Shown here in pieces: positions 10,068-19,740 of a DNA stretch of 64,000 nucleotides (position 1 is its first letter; every line of letters starts with the position of its first letter). Location: contig CBDCSR010000003.1 in NCBI GenBank assembly GCA_965221785.1, positions 496,001 to 560,000 on the forward strand, given 5' to 3'. The translations under genes and the position numbers were made by a program. Below the pieces are notes generated by a model. That model made no database searches, was not told where the DNA came from, and was given only the letters and a program-made list of their open reading frames with translations. This DNA is from BD2-11 sp965221785 (GTDB lineage Bacteria > Gemmatimonadota > Gemmatimonadetes > Longimicrobiales > Gaopeijiaceae).

Positions 10068-11882
10068 ATGCGGCTGCACCTGAGTGTTCTCCCGGCTTTT
10101 CTCGCCTTGTACCTCGGATCGCCCGCCCTCTCCCTCCTGGGCAATCCCTCGCCGGCCCAGGCCAGCGCGGGCGCGGTTGTGGTCGGCTTCAGCCATGTGT
10201 GCACCCTTGGAGGGGACGGAGCGGCAAGCTGCTGGGGCACCAACGCCTACGGGCAACTGGGCGATGGCGGCACAGCCGACCGCGCCGAGCCGGCCCCGGT
10301 GTCCGGCGGTTTGAGCTTCCAGTCGATCTCGGTCGGGCACGGGCACGCCTGCGGGCTGACGGCCGACGGCGCAGTCCACTGCTGGGGCCGAAACGGGTAC
10401 GGGGAGCTGGGTGACGGCTCCACCGCCAACCGCGCCGAACCGGTGCGCGCGGCGGGAGACATGACCTTCGCGGCGGTGGCGGCCGGCACCAACCACACCT
10501 GCGCGCTGACCGGCGACGGCGAGGCGTACTGCTGGGGGCTGAACAGCTCGGCGCAGCTGGGCCTGGCGGCGGGCGCCCCGAGCCTCGAGCCGGTCCGGGT
10601 TGCGGTGGACACCGAGTTCGAGTCCATCACCGCCGGCGTCGACCACACCTGCGCACTGGCCGGGAACGGACGGGCCAGCTGCTGGGGCTCGAACGACATG
10701 GGCGAACTGGGCGACAGCACCCGCGCCCTGGGCTCGGCGCAGCCGGGCGAGGTGGATGGTCCGAGATACGAGGTGCTCTCCGCCGGCAGCAACCGCACCT
10801 GCGGGGTCACCGGTGGCGGCGACGCGTACTGCTGGGGCAACAACAACTACGGCGTGCTGGGCGACGGCACCGAAGAGCGCCGGGCCGGGCCCACCGAGGT
10901 GGCCGGCGGGCATGACTTCTCGACCATCACGGCCGGCGGCGTGCACACCTGTGCGCTGAACGACGACGGCGAGGCGTACTGCTGGGGCCTGAACACCTTC
11001 GGCCAGCTGGGCGATGGTTCGACCAGCGAGCGGCTGGAGCCGGTCGCCGTCGCGGGCGGACACACCTTCGAGTCGATCTCGGCGGGCAACTACGGCACCT
11101 GTGCGGTGACCGCCGCCGGCGAGCTCTACTGCTGGGGCCGGGTGGCCGGGATGGGGGGCTACGAGGAGGGCGAGGGGATGGACACCGAGCCCACGCTGGT
11201 GGTCGGCGAGCCCTCCTCCGGCGAGACCGGCTCCGCGGGGACCGCCGACGCTGGAGGCAACGGCGAATGGGCCGCGCTGGCGGCACCCTTCGGCGCCCTC
11301 TCCGCGCAGAACCCGGTGCGCACGGTCCAGCCCGGAGCCCCGGGAGAGGGCACGCGCGTGCTTGAGCCGGGCGAACTCGACGGCACCGAACTCCCCCCAC
11401 ACACGGAGGCCGATCTTCGCTTCATGCGCGGGATGATCCCGCATCACGCCCAGGCGCTGGAGATGACGCGGCTGTTGTGGGACCGCACTTCCAACCCGCG
11501 GCTGCACCGGATGGCCCTGCGCATCGAGATCTCGCAGAAGGACGAAATCGCGATGATGCAGCGCTGGTTGCGCGACCGGGACGAGGACGCCCCCGGCGGC
11601 ATGGCGCACCACGGACCCGACGGCATGATGGAGCTCATGCCGGGGATGCTCACGCCGGAGCAGATGACGCAGCTGGAGGCGGCGCAGGACGCCGAATTCG
11701 ACCGCCTCTTCCTGGAGTTCATGATCAGCCACCACGAGGGGGCGCTGGTCATGGTCGAGGAACTGTTCGCGAGCCCGGGCGCGGGGCAGGGGTCCGCCAT
11801 CTACCACTTCGCGTCGGATGTGGAGGCGGACCAGGAGATGGAAATCCGGCGCATGCGCGGGCTGCTGGGGAGGGGACGATGA
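10068..11882 (+). CDS. Secreted RCC1-repeat protein fused to a DUF305 domain
   Basis: After a signal peptide (about residues 1-32) come seven or more RCC1-type beta-propeller repeats, each with S-x-G-x-x-H-T-C-A-L, Y-C-W-G-x-N and G-x-L-G-D-G. After a linker, about residues 445-604 form a DUF305 domain with the two His motifs M-I-P-H-H-A-Q-A and M-I-S-H-H-E-G-A. DUF305 proteins are ferritin-like helical bundles; some, such as cyanobacterial CopM, bind copper. The fusion is unusual. The start ATG has AAGGAG about 7 nt upstream. The stop overlaps the next start (ATGA), so the LVIVD gene is co-translated. Confidence 0.88.
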   Translation: MRLHLSVLPAFLALYLGSPALSLLGNPSPAQASAGAVVVGFSHVCTLGGDGAASCWGTNAYGQLGDGGTADRAEPAPVSGGLSFQSISVGHGHACGLTADGAVHCWGRNGYGELGDGSTANRAEPVRAAGDMTFAAVAAGTNHTCALTGDGEAYCWGLNSSAQLGLAAGAPSLEPVRVAVDTEFESITAGVDHTCALAGNGRASCWGSNDMGELGDSTRALGSAQPGEVDGPRYEVLSAGSNRTCGVTGGGDAYCWGNNNYGVLGDGTEERRAGPTEVAGGHDFSTITAGGVHTCALNDDGEAYCWGLNTFGQLGDGSTSERLEPVAVAGGHTFESISAGNYGTCAVTAAGELYCWGRVAGMGGYEEGEGMDTEPTLVVGEPSSGETGSAGTADAGGNGEWAALAAPFGALSAQNPVRTVQPGAPGEGTRVLEPGELDGTELPPHTEADLRFMRGMIPHHAQALEMTRLLWDRTSNPRLHRMALRIEISQKDEIAMMQRWLRDRDEDAPGGMAHHGPDGMMELMPGMLTPEQMTQLEAAQDAEFDRLFLEFMISHHEGALVMVEELFASPGAGQGSAIYHFASDVEADQEMEIRRMRGLLGRGR

Positions 11883-13774
11883 AGAAGCGGCTTCGGATCG
11901 ATCGGGGACCGATGGCGATGCGCACGTTGTGGATGGGCGTCATGCTTGCGGCGCTTGCGTTGCCGGCGCATACGGCCGCGCAGGCCGTTCCGCCCGGTCA
12001 GCCACGGCCCGAGGAACTCGCGGAGGTGCGCACCGACTCGCTCGCCGAGCCCCCGCTTCCCGCCTTCGACTGGGACATCCTGGATCCGCGGGTGAACCTC
12101 GCCGCCGGCTGGCTGGACGCCGAGAGCGCCATCTGGAACCTGGAGCTGGTGGCGACCACGCCGCGTCCGGAGGGCTTCTTCAACCCGGAGACGCCGCGCG
12201 AGGGCGCCGGTTTCTCCAACACGGACCTCGCCTTCCAGGGGAATTACCTCTTCCAGGGCAACTACAACGGCTTCCAGGTCTACGACATCTCCGACCCCGG
12301 CAACATCGAGATGCACGTGGCGGTCGTGTGTCCGGGCGGGCAGGGCGACGTGTCCATCTACGGCGACCTCCTGTTCATGTCCGCGCAGGAGACCCGCGGC
12401 CGCCTCGACTGCGGAACCGAGGGCGTCCAGGACAGCGTCAGCGTGGAGCGCTTCCGCGGGGTGCGCATCTTTGACCTGTCAAACCTGGAGGCGCCCCGTC
12501 AGGTGGCGGCGATCCAGACCTGCCGCGGCTCGCACACGCACACCGTGGTCACCGATCCGGACGACGACGAGAACGTCTACGTCTACGTCTCCGGCACCTC
12601 GGGGGTGCGTCCCGCCGACGAGTTGCCCGGGTGCTCGGGACTGCCCCCGGAGGAGGATCCCAACACCGCGTACTTCCGCATCGAGGTGATCCAGGTCCCG
12701 CTCGCGAACCCCGAAGACGCCCGCATCGTCAGCATGCCGCGCATCTTCGCCGACCCCGAGACCGGCGAGTACGGCGGCCTCTGGCAGGGGGGCGACCACG
12801 GCGAGGGCACCCAGGAGTCACGTCTGACCAACCAGTGCCACGACATCACGGTGTTCCCCGAGATCGGGCTCGCCGCCGGGGCATGCGCCGGGAACGGCAT
12901 CCTGCTCGACATCTCCGACCCCGTGAACCCGGTGCGCCTCGATGAAGTCGTGGACCCCAACTTCGCCTACTGGCACTCGGCCACCTTCAACAACGACGGC
13001 ACCAAGATTCTCTTCACCGACGAGTGGGGCGGGGGAGGCCAGCCCCGCTGCCGCTCCACCGATCCGCCCGACTGGGGCGCGAACGCCATCTTCGAGATCG
13101 TCGATGGGCAGATGGAGCTCGCGGGCTACTACAAGCTGCCGGTGCCGCAGAGCGAGCTGGAGAACTGCGTGGCCCACAACGGGGCCATCATCCCGGTGCC
13201 CGGACGCGACATCATGGTGCAGGCGTGGTACCAGGGCGGCCTGTCGATGCTCGACTTCACCGACGCATCCGACCCGGTCGAGATCGCCTTCTTCGACCGC
13301 GGCCCGCTGAGCGAGGAGGAGATGTACACCGGCGGCTACTGGTCCACCTACTGGAACAACGGCTTCATCTACGGCGCCGAGATCACGCGCGGGCTCGACG
13401 TCTTCCGGCTGAGCCCCAGCGAGCATCTCTCCCAGAACGAGATCGACGCCGCAAACATGGTGCAGGTGGAGGAGTTCAACGCCCAGTTGCAGCCGATGTT
13501 CACCTGGCCTGCCCACCCCGCCGTGGCAGGGTCGTACCTCGACCAGCTGGAGCGTGCCGGTGACATCCAGCCCTCGTTGCTGCAGCGGTCGCGCGACGTG
13601 CTCGCGGCCGCCGCGTCATCCCCGGGCCCCGACGTGGCCGCGCAGTTGAGGGAGACCGCAGCCACGCTGGACGCGAACGCCGGCGAGGTCACTGCGGGCG
13701 AACGCCTGGGCGACGCGCCCCGCCAGCGCTGGCTGGCCCAGGCCATGCGCGAGCTGGCGGCGTCGATGGATTAG
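11879..13774 (+). CDS. LVIVD-repeat beta-propeller protein, exported
   Basis: I start at the ATG at 11879 because it overlaps the previous stop (ATGA) and begins a clean signal peptide (M-K-K-R-L-R, then a hydrophobic core ending A-H-T-A-A-Q-A); the open frame extends further upstream only as a shadow of the previous gene. The body has LVIVD-type strands: F-Q-V-Y-D-I-S-D-P, V-R-I-F-D-L-S-N, I-L-L-D-I-S-D-P, L-S-M-L-D-F-T-D, with conserved His in S-H-T-H-T-V and Q-C-H-D-I-T. The family is a periplasmic or surface beta-propeller of unknown function. Pairing with a DUF305 gene suggests a shared metal-related or envelope role, which is inference. Confidence 0.85.
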   Translation: MKKRLRIDRGPMAMRTLWMGVMLAALALPAHTAAQAVPPGQPRPEELAEVRTDSLAEPPLPAFDWDILDPRVNLAAGWLDAESAIWNLELVATTPRPEGFFNPETPREGAGFSNTDLAFQGNYLFQGNYNGFQVYDISDPGNIEMHVAVVCPGGQGDVSIYGDLLFMSAQETRGRLDCGTEGVQDSVSVERFRGVRIFDLSNLEAPRQVAAIQTCRGSHTHTVVTDPDDDENVYVYVSGTSGVRPADELPGCSGLPPEEDPNTAYFRIEVIQVPLANPEDARIVSMPRIFADPETGEYGGLWQGGDHGEGTQESRLTNQCHDITVFPEIGLAAGACAGNGILLDISDPVNPVRLDEVVDPNFAYWHSATFNNDGTKILFTDEWGGGGQPRCRSTDPPDWGANAIFEIVDGQMELAGYYKLPVPQSELENCVAHNGAIIPVPGRDIMVQAWYQGGLSMLDFTDASDPVEIAFFDRGPLSEEEMYTGGYWSTYWNNGFIYGAEITRGLDVFRLSPSEHLSQNEIDAANMVQVEEFNAQLQPMFTWPAHPAVAGSYLDQLERAGDIQPSLLQRSRDVLAAAASSPGPDVAAQLRETAATLDANAGEVTAGERLGDAPRQRWLAQAMRELAASMD

Positions 13775-13786
13775 GGGGTTCGCGAA

Positions 13787-14047
13787 ATCGCCACTACACG
13801 GCTGTCATCAAAGGGCCAGGTCGTCATCCCGAAAGCCATTCGCCGACGACTCGGCCTCGAGCCCGGGACGGAATTCGTGGTGCTCGGAGAGGACGGTACA
13901 GTCGTACTGATTGTGATCGACGCGCCCTCGATGCGCGATTTCGATGGCATAGTTGAGCGAACACGAGAGGGAGCGCGCCGCGCCGGCCTCAGGCAGTCAG
14001 ATGTTGCGGCAGCGATACGCGCCGTGCGATCGGCGTCAAGGTCGTAG
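13787..14047 (+). CDS. AbrB/SpoVT-type antitoxin without a standard start codon
   Basis: The frame codes an AbrB/MazE-type swapped-hairpin DNA-binding domain: T-T-R-L-S-S-K-G-Q-V-V-I-P-K-A-I-R, then L-G-L-E-P-G-T-E-F-V-V, and a helical tail ending R-A-V-R-S-A-S-R-S. Relatives usually begin M-(A)-T-T, but here the codon in that position is ATC (13787), and no ATG, GTG or TTG exists between the in-frame TAG upstream and this point. It may use ATC or the CTG six codons in, have lost its start, or carry a sequence error. Such antitoxins usually pair with a PIN toxin; none follows. It begins 13 bp after the LVIVD stop. Confidence 0.6.
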   Translation: MATTRLSSKGQVVIPKAIRRRLGLEPGTEFVVLGEDGTVVLIVIDAPSMRDFDGIVERTREGARRAGLRQSDVAAAIRAVRSASRS

Positions 14048-14053
14048 CACTCC

Positions 14054-15703
14054 ATGCCTTCGCCGCCGACGCTGCGGAAGCGTGGAGGATTGCCCTGCTT
14101 TCTTCTCGCAATCGTCGCGAGCATCATTCTCGCCTGTGGGGAACCGGCGCGCGAGAGGGAGACCACGTCTTCAGACCAGACCGGAGGCGCGCCCCTGCCC
14201 ACGGCCCTCTGGGTCGACGCCACCGACGAACTCCTGCCCGCCACAGCCGAGTGGACCAACAAGGTCGAACTCGCCGACATCGACGGGGACGGGCGGATCG
14301 ACCTGTTGTTCGCCAACGGGGGCAACTACTCCGAGCCGGATGAGCCCGAGTTGAACCGGGCGTTCGCCAACCGCGGCCCGGGACAGCCCTTCGAGGAGGT
14401 GACTGCGGAGGTGTTCGGCTCCACGCCGGACCTCGCGCGGGTCATCAAGGCGCGCGACTTCGACGGCGACGGCGATGCCGACATCTTCGTAGGGGCGACG
14501 TACCAGACCCGGAGCCGGCTGTTTGTGGGGATGGGAGAGGGCGCCTTCGAGGAGCGTACCGCAACCCATCTCCCACAGATGCCGCTCAGCCTGGGGGACG
14601 CCGAGCCCGGGGACGTGGACCGCGACGGTGACCTCGATCTGGTGCTGGCGGACTGGGGGCCGGGCAACAACATGACCAACGAGGGCGGCCGCACGCGCCT
14701 CTGGCTGAACGACGGCACGGGCCGCTTCACCGATGCCACCGACGGCCACATGCCCGCGACCCTGGTCCGCTTCTCCTGGGACCTCGAGCTGGCGGACGTC
14801 GACAACGACTTCGACCTGGACCTGCTGGTGTCGTGCAAGCGCTGCGCGGGCAGCCTGCTCTTCCGCAACGACGGCACCGGCGTATTCGAGGAGGATCCGC
14901 GCGGGCTGCCGCAGTACACCAACAACTACGAGTTCGAGGCGATGGACCTCGATGGCGACGATTTCCTCGACCTCGTGACCATCAACGACGGCGAGATCGT
15001 CGGCGAACGCAGCTCCAGACGGCGCGAACACGTCTTCCGCAACGATGGCGAGGGTAGATTCGTGGATGCCACGGACGCCTGGTGGCCCACCTCGGAGAAC
15101 ATCGGGGAGGACGACAACGTGGTCGCCTTCCTGGATTTCGATTCCGACGCCGACGCCGACTTCCTGATCGGCTCGCTGAGCGGGCCCGATCGCCTTCTGA
15201 TCAACGATGGGACCGGCCGGCTCAGTGTGGCGACGAACGTGTTTGCCGGCGCGGAGACGCCCGGCACGCTCGGCATGGCCATCGCCGACTTGGACGGCGA
15301 CGGCCGCATCGACGTGGTGCAGTCGCAGGGCGAGCACCCCACGGCCATCCAGGAGCGCATCTTTCTGGGGCGGGGGCTCGACGCCTACAATGGTGTGCCC
15401 GTCGTGGGCGATCCGCTGACCGTGCCGGATGGCGACAGCGCTCTGGTTCTGGTCCGCGTCCACGAGCGCAAGAGCCCATCTCTCGCGGCAGAGTGGGAAT
15501 CCGTCGAAGTGACGTGGGAATCCGAAGACGGCGAGGGGACGGTCCCGATGCGCTGGTACGGCGAGTACCTCTGGCGGGCGCGGATTCCGCTGGACGCGAG
15601 GCCATCGGCCATTGACGCGAAGGCTGCGTCGGGTGGCCGGACGCGAATGCAGGTCTTCAATCCCGACGAGGGAACGTCCGGAGGCCCGATCGGGGCCGGG
15701 TAG
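14054..15703 (+). CDS. FG-GAP/VCBS-repeat lipoprotein
   Basis: A signal peptide with a lipobox (I-I-L-A-C, about residue 28) predicts a lipid-anchored envelope protein. At least seven calcium-loop repeats of the form D-x-D-x-D-G/D follow: D-I-D-G-D-G-R-I-D, D-F-D-G-D-G-D-A-D, D-V-D-R-D-G-D-L-D, D-V-D-N-D-F-D-L-D, D-L-D-G-D-D-F-L-D, D-F-D-S-D-A-D-A-D and D-L-D-G-D-G-R-I-D. These are typical of integrin-like FG-GAP beta-propellers. No catalytic motif is seen. The gene ends 13 bp before the TonB-dependent receptor and is probably in one operon with it, so it may act at the outer membrane with the receptor. Confidence 0.88.
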   Translation: MPSPPTLRKRGGLPCFLLAIVASIILACGEPARERETTSSDQTGGAPLPTALWVDATDELLPATAEWTNKVELADIDGDGRIDLLFANGGNYSEPDEPELNRAFANRGPGQPFEEVTAEVFGSTPDLARVIKARDFDGDGDADIFVGATYQTRSRLFVGMGEGAFEERTATHLPQMPLSLGDAEPGDVDRDGDLDLVLADWGPGNNMTNEGGRTRLWLNDGTGRFTDATDGHMPATLVRFSWDLELADVDNDFDLDLLVSCKRCAGSLLFRNDGTGVFEEDPRGLPQYTNNYEFEAMDLDGDDFLDLVTINDGEIVGERSSRRREHVFRNDGEGRFVDATDAWWPTSENIGEDDNVVAFLDFDSDADADFLIGSLSGPDRLLINDGTGRLSVATNVFAGAETPGTLGMAIADLDGDGRIDVVQSQGEHPTAIQERIFLGRGLDAYNGVPVVGDPLTVPDGDSALVLVRVHERKSPSLAAEWESVEVTWESEDGEGTVPMRWYGEYLWRARIPLDARPSAIDAKAASGGRTRMQVFNPDEGTSGGPIGAG

Positions 15704-15716
15704 GAGGAGTAAGCAC

Positions 15717-18335
15717 ATGAAGCCCCCGAACCCCCTCACGCGGCGCAGCGTCTTTTCGGGCATTGTCGTCCTGCTGCTTTCGTGGTCGGCTCCGGCGCCC
15801 GCGACCGCCCAGACCACGGGTGCAATGGAAGGCACGGTCATCGGCTCGAACGGCTTTCCGATGTCCGGTGCGCTCGTGACGGTGACCGGCGCTGCCGTGA
15901 GCCGGGAGAGCGTCACCGGCGCCGACGGCTCCTGGGCGTTCGCGGATCTGGCCGCCGGCGACTACGTCGTTGCGGGGATGCTCCCGGGCTTCGAGACGGC
16001 GGAGGTTCAGGTCACGCTCGCGGCGGGCGCCACGGAAACCGTCCAGTTGACTCTGCAGATCGCCTATGTGCTCGACACGCTCAGCGTCGTCGCCGAGGAG
16101 CCCCGGATCTTCGCCCGCAACTTCGTCCCCGAGTCGATGATCCGGCAGCAGTCGAAGATCACCAACGTGACGGCGGTGGTGGACAACCTTCCCGGTGTAT
16201 CGGTACAGGAAGGGGACGCGTACGGCTTCGACGACTGGTCGAGCAGCGTGGCCGTGCGCGGCTTCCAGGTGACCCTCAGCGACATACAGATCGGCACCAC
16301 CATCGACGGGTTTCCGAACGGCACCTCCGACTACTGGGGCGGCGCCAAGGCCAACCGGTTCGTCGATCCGATGAACCTCGCGAGCGTCGAGGTGTCGCAG
16401 GGCACCGCCGACATCGCCTCCCGATCCGTCGAGGCGCTGGGCGGCACCTTCAACTACCTCACCGACGATCCGGCGGCGGCGCGTGCCTACACAGCCTCGG
16501 CCACGATCGGCGAGAACGGCGGTGAGCGGTTCTCCATGCGGGTCGACACCGGACCGCTGTTCGGCGGGGAGACGCGCGCCTGGATCGCCGGCGTACGCCA
16601 GGAGGCGACCGACTGGATGGAGGGCTCCGCGAGGAACGAGCGGGAGCACATCGCCGCCAAGCTGGTTTCGTCGCACGGCCGCCTCGACCTGACCAGCTAT
16701 CTTTCGTACGACGACATCCACGAGGACGTCTACCAGCGGCTCTACAGCGATGCCGACTTCAGGGCCGACCCGCGCTGGGACCGGCTGGTCGGCGACTGGC
16801 CCGGCGTGCCGTACCTGAACCAGTTCTACCGGCCCGGGTGGCAGACCCGGCGCCAGAACACGCTCGCCTACGTCAGAGCCGACTGGGCGCAGGGCGAACT
16901 CGGTTCGCTGAGCGCGGGGGTCTACTACCACCGCAACCGGGGCCGCGGCGACTGGCTGCCCCCCTACATCGTCGATGTCGTCGACGACCGCGGGGGACCG
17001 GAATCCGAGCTCGCCGGGAATCCAACCGTCAGGGGCGGCACGCAGCTCGGCGTCATCCGCTTCGTGGACGCCGACGGCGTCGCGGTCGGACCGACCCCCG
17101 GGTGCACATCGTCCTACATCTTCAACTACTACGGCTCGGGCGGCCCGGCCGTCGACCCGGCTTGCCACCCGGGGGCCACGGCGGTGCAGTCGTACCGGCA
17201 CAGCCACTACGGCAAGGACCGCTTCGGCCTGACCCTCGACGAAGAGTGGTCCGCCACACTGGGCAGCGCCGGCAGCGCGCTCCGGGCCGGCATCTGGTAC
17301 GAGGGCTCGCGGCGCGACCTCGGCCGGGACTGGCACCGCATGCTCGACCCCACGCTCAGCTTCAAGTGGGACTATGAAGCCTACTGGCACCAGTACGAGT
17401 GGGATTTCCCGCAGAACATCTTCAAGTGGTACCTGGAGGAGACGCTCTACGTGGGCCGGTTCGCCCTGAGCGGCGGCGTCAAGCAGTTCCTGATCGGCGT
17501 GTCGCGCGACGACCAGTTCCATGCCGATCCATCGCTCGACGTCGGTTCCGATTCCAAGCTGCTCTTCCAGGGCGGCGTCACGTACGAGACCCCGGTCGAG
17601 GGCCTCGACCTGTTCGCAGGCTATTCCGAGAACTTCCGGGCGATCGCCAGCACGCTGCTCGAGGTGCCGGGCCGGAGTCTTGAGCTCCTCGAGCCCGAGA
17701 CCGCATCGAACATCGATGTCGGGATTCAGTATGCGGGAGAGCGGGTTGCGCTGAGCGCCGCCTGGTATTCCATCGACTTCACGAACCGGATCTTCTATCT
17801 CGGCCCGCAGACGCCCGCGGGCCCCAACTACCTCATCCCCGGAGGCGGGGGCTACTTCAACGCGGGCGGCATCGAAACAAGCGGCCTCGAGATGGCCGCC
17901 ACGGTGCCGCTTTCGGAGCGGACGTCCTTCTACACGGCCTTCACCCTCAATAACTCGGAGTACATCGGGTCCGGCGATCCGCTCGTCGACGAAAGTCAGG
18001 GGATCGTGGCCGGAACCGACGTGACCGGTGTGCCAAGTCGGTTGTGGGTCATCTCACTCGACCGCAGCGGGCCGCTCGGTGGCGGGCTTTCCGCAAAGTA
18101 CACGTCGTCCCGCCGCGTCAGCCTGACGGCAGACTGGTACGCCGACGCCTACTGGATGGTGGACGCCTACGTCAGTCTCAGAGGCGAAGCCCTGAGCGAA
18201 CTGCTGCGCTCGACGGAGTTCTCGATCGTGACGAGCAACCTGGGCAACGCGGCCTATCTGTCGGCCATCACCGAGAACGCGGCCTGGCTGGGCGCGCCGC
18301 GAACGGTGTCCATGACCGCGACCGTGTCGTTCTGA
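15717..18335 (+). CDS. TonB-dependent outer-membrane receptor with CarboxypepD_reg domain
   Basis: The start ATG at 15717 has GGAGGAG upstream and a signal peptide ending A-T-A-Q-T. Residues about 25-120 form a carboxypeptidase-regulatory-like domain (G-T-V-I-G-S-N-G-F-P-M-S-G-A). A plug follows (D-N-L-P-G-V-S-V-Q-E-G, S-V-A-V-R-G-F-Q), then a C-terminal beta-barrel of about 600 residues with alternating aromatic strands and a final V-S-M-T-A-T-V-S-F. At 872 residues it is a full-length receptor. The ligand is unknown; siderophore, cofactor or oligosaccharide are all possible. The FG-GAP lipoprotein just upstream could be a surface partner. Confidence 0.92.
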   Translation: MKPPNPLTRRSVFSGIVVLLLSWSAPAPATAQTTGAMEGTVIGSNGFPMSGALVTVTGAAVSRESVTGADGSWAFADLAAGDYVVAGMLPGFETAEVQVTLAAGATETVQLTLQIAYVLDTLSVVAEEPRIFARNFVPESMIRQQSKITNVTAVVDNLPGVSVQEGDAYGFDDWSSSVAVRGFQVTLSDIQIGTTIDGFPNGTSDYWGGAKANRFVDPMNLASVEVSQGTADIASRSVEALGGTFNYLTDDPAAARAYTASATIGENGGERFSMRVDTGPLFGGETRAWIAGVRQEATDWMEGSARNEREHIAAKLVSSHGRLDLTSYLSYDDIHEDVYQRLYSDADFRADPRWDRLVGDWPGVPYLNQFYRPGWQTRRQNTLAYVRADWAQGELGSLSAGVYYHRNRGRGDWLPPYIVDVVDDRGGPESELAGNPTVRGGTQLGVIRFVDADGVAVGPTPGCTSSYIFNYYGSGGPAVDPACHPGATAVQSYRHSHYGKDRFGLTLDEEWSATLGSAGSALRAGIWYEGSRRDLGRDWHRMLDPTLSFKWDYEAYWHQYEWDFPQNIFKWYLEETLYVGRFALSGGVKQFLIGVSRDDQFHADPSLDVGSDSKLLFQGGVTYETPVEGLDLFAGYSENFRAIASTLLEVPGRSLELLEPETASNIDVGIQYAGERVALSAAWYSIDFTNRIFYLGPQTPAGPNYLIPGGGGYFNAGGIETSGLEMAATVPLSERTSFYTAFTLNNSEYIGSGDPLVDESQGIVAGTDVTGVPSRLWVISLDRSGPLGGGLSAKYTSSRRVSLTADWYADAYWMVDAYVSLRGEALSELLRSTEFSIVTSNLGNAAYLSAITENAAWLGAPRTVSMTATVSF

Positions 18336-18369
18336 CGGGGGAAGCAATACCCTGGATCGAATTCCGAGG

Positions 18370-19740
18370 TTGATCGCAGGCTTGACCGGTACGGCTGCGG
18401 GGGTCTTCTACCGCGTCGACCGGCACGGGCCGCCCCTGCCCGACGGCCCGCTGATCGTGGCGGCCAACCACCCCAACAGCCTCGTCGACCCGCTGCTGAT
18501 CTTCCGCTGCAGCGAGCGCATCGTGCGCCCCCTGGCCCGGGCTCCGCTATTCGACGGCGTCTTTCTGGGACCTGTCCTGCGGGCGCTCGGCGCGATCCCC
18601 GTCTACCGCAGGCAGGACGATCCGGACGAGATGCACCGCAACGAGGAAATGTTCAGGGCGGCGATCGACGTGCTCCGGGGCGGTGGCGCGGTCCAGATCT
18701 TTCCGGAGGGAAAAAGCCACTCCGAGGCCCGGCTGGCCGAGTTTCGCACGGGCGCCGCGCGGATCGCGCTTCAGGCGGAGGAGAGCGCCGATTGGCGGCT
18801 CGGCGTGTCGATCGTCCCCGTGGGAATCACCTACTCGCGCAAGGAGCTGGCACGGACGGCGGTGACCGTCCGCTTCGCGGCGGCGGTCGAGTGTAGCGAC
18901 CTGAGGGAGGAGTACCGGGCAGACCCCGTCACCGCGGCGCAGAGGCTCACCGCGCGCATCGCGAAGGGGATCCGGGGCCAGACGCTCAATTTCGACCACC
19001 ACCGCGACCGGACCCTCGTGGAGGTGTCCGAGCAGCTCTACGTGCGCCAGTCGCGGCGCGTGCCGTGGCGCAGGCGCGAACGGCTGGGAACCCGTTTCCC
19101 ACGCCTGCAGCGCTTCGCCAGGGGGCTCGATTGGATCAGACGGGCGGATCCGCAGGAACATCGCCGACTGACCGAGAAAGTGGAGCGGTACGCCGCGCTC
19201 AGCGCCGAACTGCGCGCGGGGGAGGGAGACGTGCCTCCCCGTTACAGTCTCCTGCCGGTCGTGAAATACGTCCTCGTGCGGGGGACCCTGCTGGTACTGG
19301 GGCTCCCCCTGGCGGTGGCGGGACTCCTGCTCTGGACGCCGGTGACCCGGCTTGCGCGTCTCGTCGTGCGGCGCGTGCGACCCGAATTCGAAGTCACGGC
19401 GACGATCAAGTTGCTGGCACTCCTGGCGGGGGTGTTCGCAGCGTGGATCCTGTTGGTTTTCCTGAGCTACCTGGCAGGCGGCACGCCGGTCGCCGTGGCA
19501 GTCGCGCTGCTGGCTCCGTTATGCGGCTTCGTCGCCATGCTCTGGGTGGAACTGGCTCGCGAAGTCCGCGAGGACACCTCCCTCTTCCTGAGGCTGCAGG
19601 GCCGGCCCGATCTCCGCAGACACTTCGCCCAGCTGCGCTCGGAGCTCACCAAGGCCTTCCGCCGGCTGGAGAAGCGCCGGCTGGAGGAGCGGCGTGTGGG
19701 TAATGTGCAGGGGGAGGGCCGCGAACGGAGGCGTCCATGA
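18370..19740 (+). CDS. PlsC-type lysophospholipid/glycerol-3-phosphate acyltransferase, membrane-bound
   Basis: The acyltransferase block I is A-N-H-P-N-S-L-V-D-P near residue 35 and block III is I-F-P-E-G-K-S-H near residue 115, with G-A-A-R-I-A and P-V-G-I-T-Y after it. Three hydrophobic segments near residues 300-395 would anchor the C-terminus in the membrane. The family transfers acyl groups to lysophosphatidate or related lipids at the inner membrane. No ATG is available; the TTG at 18370 is the first usable start in frame. The stop overlaps the start of the beta-propeller gene (ATGA). Confidence 0.85.
   Translation: MIAGLTGTAAGVFYRVDRHGPPLPDGPLIVAANHPNSLVDPLLIFRCSERIVRPLARAPLFDGVFLGPVLRALGAIPVYRRQDDPDEMHRNEEMFRAAIDVLRGGGAVQIFPEGKSHSEARLAEFRTGAARIALQAEESADWRLGVSIVPVGITYSRKELARTAVTVRFAAAVECSDLREEYRADPVTAAQRLTARIAKGIRGQTLNFDHHRDRTLVEVSEQLYVRQSRRVPWRRRERLGTRFPRLQRFARGLDWIRRADPQEHRRLTEKVERYAALSAELRAGEGDVPPRYSLLPVVKYVLVRGTLLVLGLPLAVAGLLLWTPVTRLARLVVRRVRPEFEVTATIKLLALLAGVFAAWILLVFLSYLAGGTPVAVAVALLAPLCGFVAMLWVELAREVREDTSLFLRLQGRPDLRRHFAQLRSELTKAFRRLEKRRLEERRVGNVQGEGRERRRP

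Noticed and set aside
15657..17522. A 621-codon minus-strand frame
   Set aside because: Antisense shadow of the TonB-dependent receptor; no ribosome-binding site or domain.
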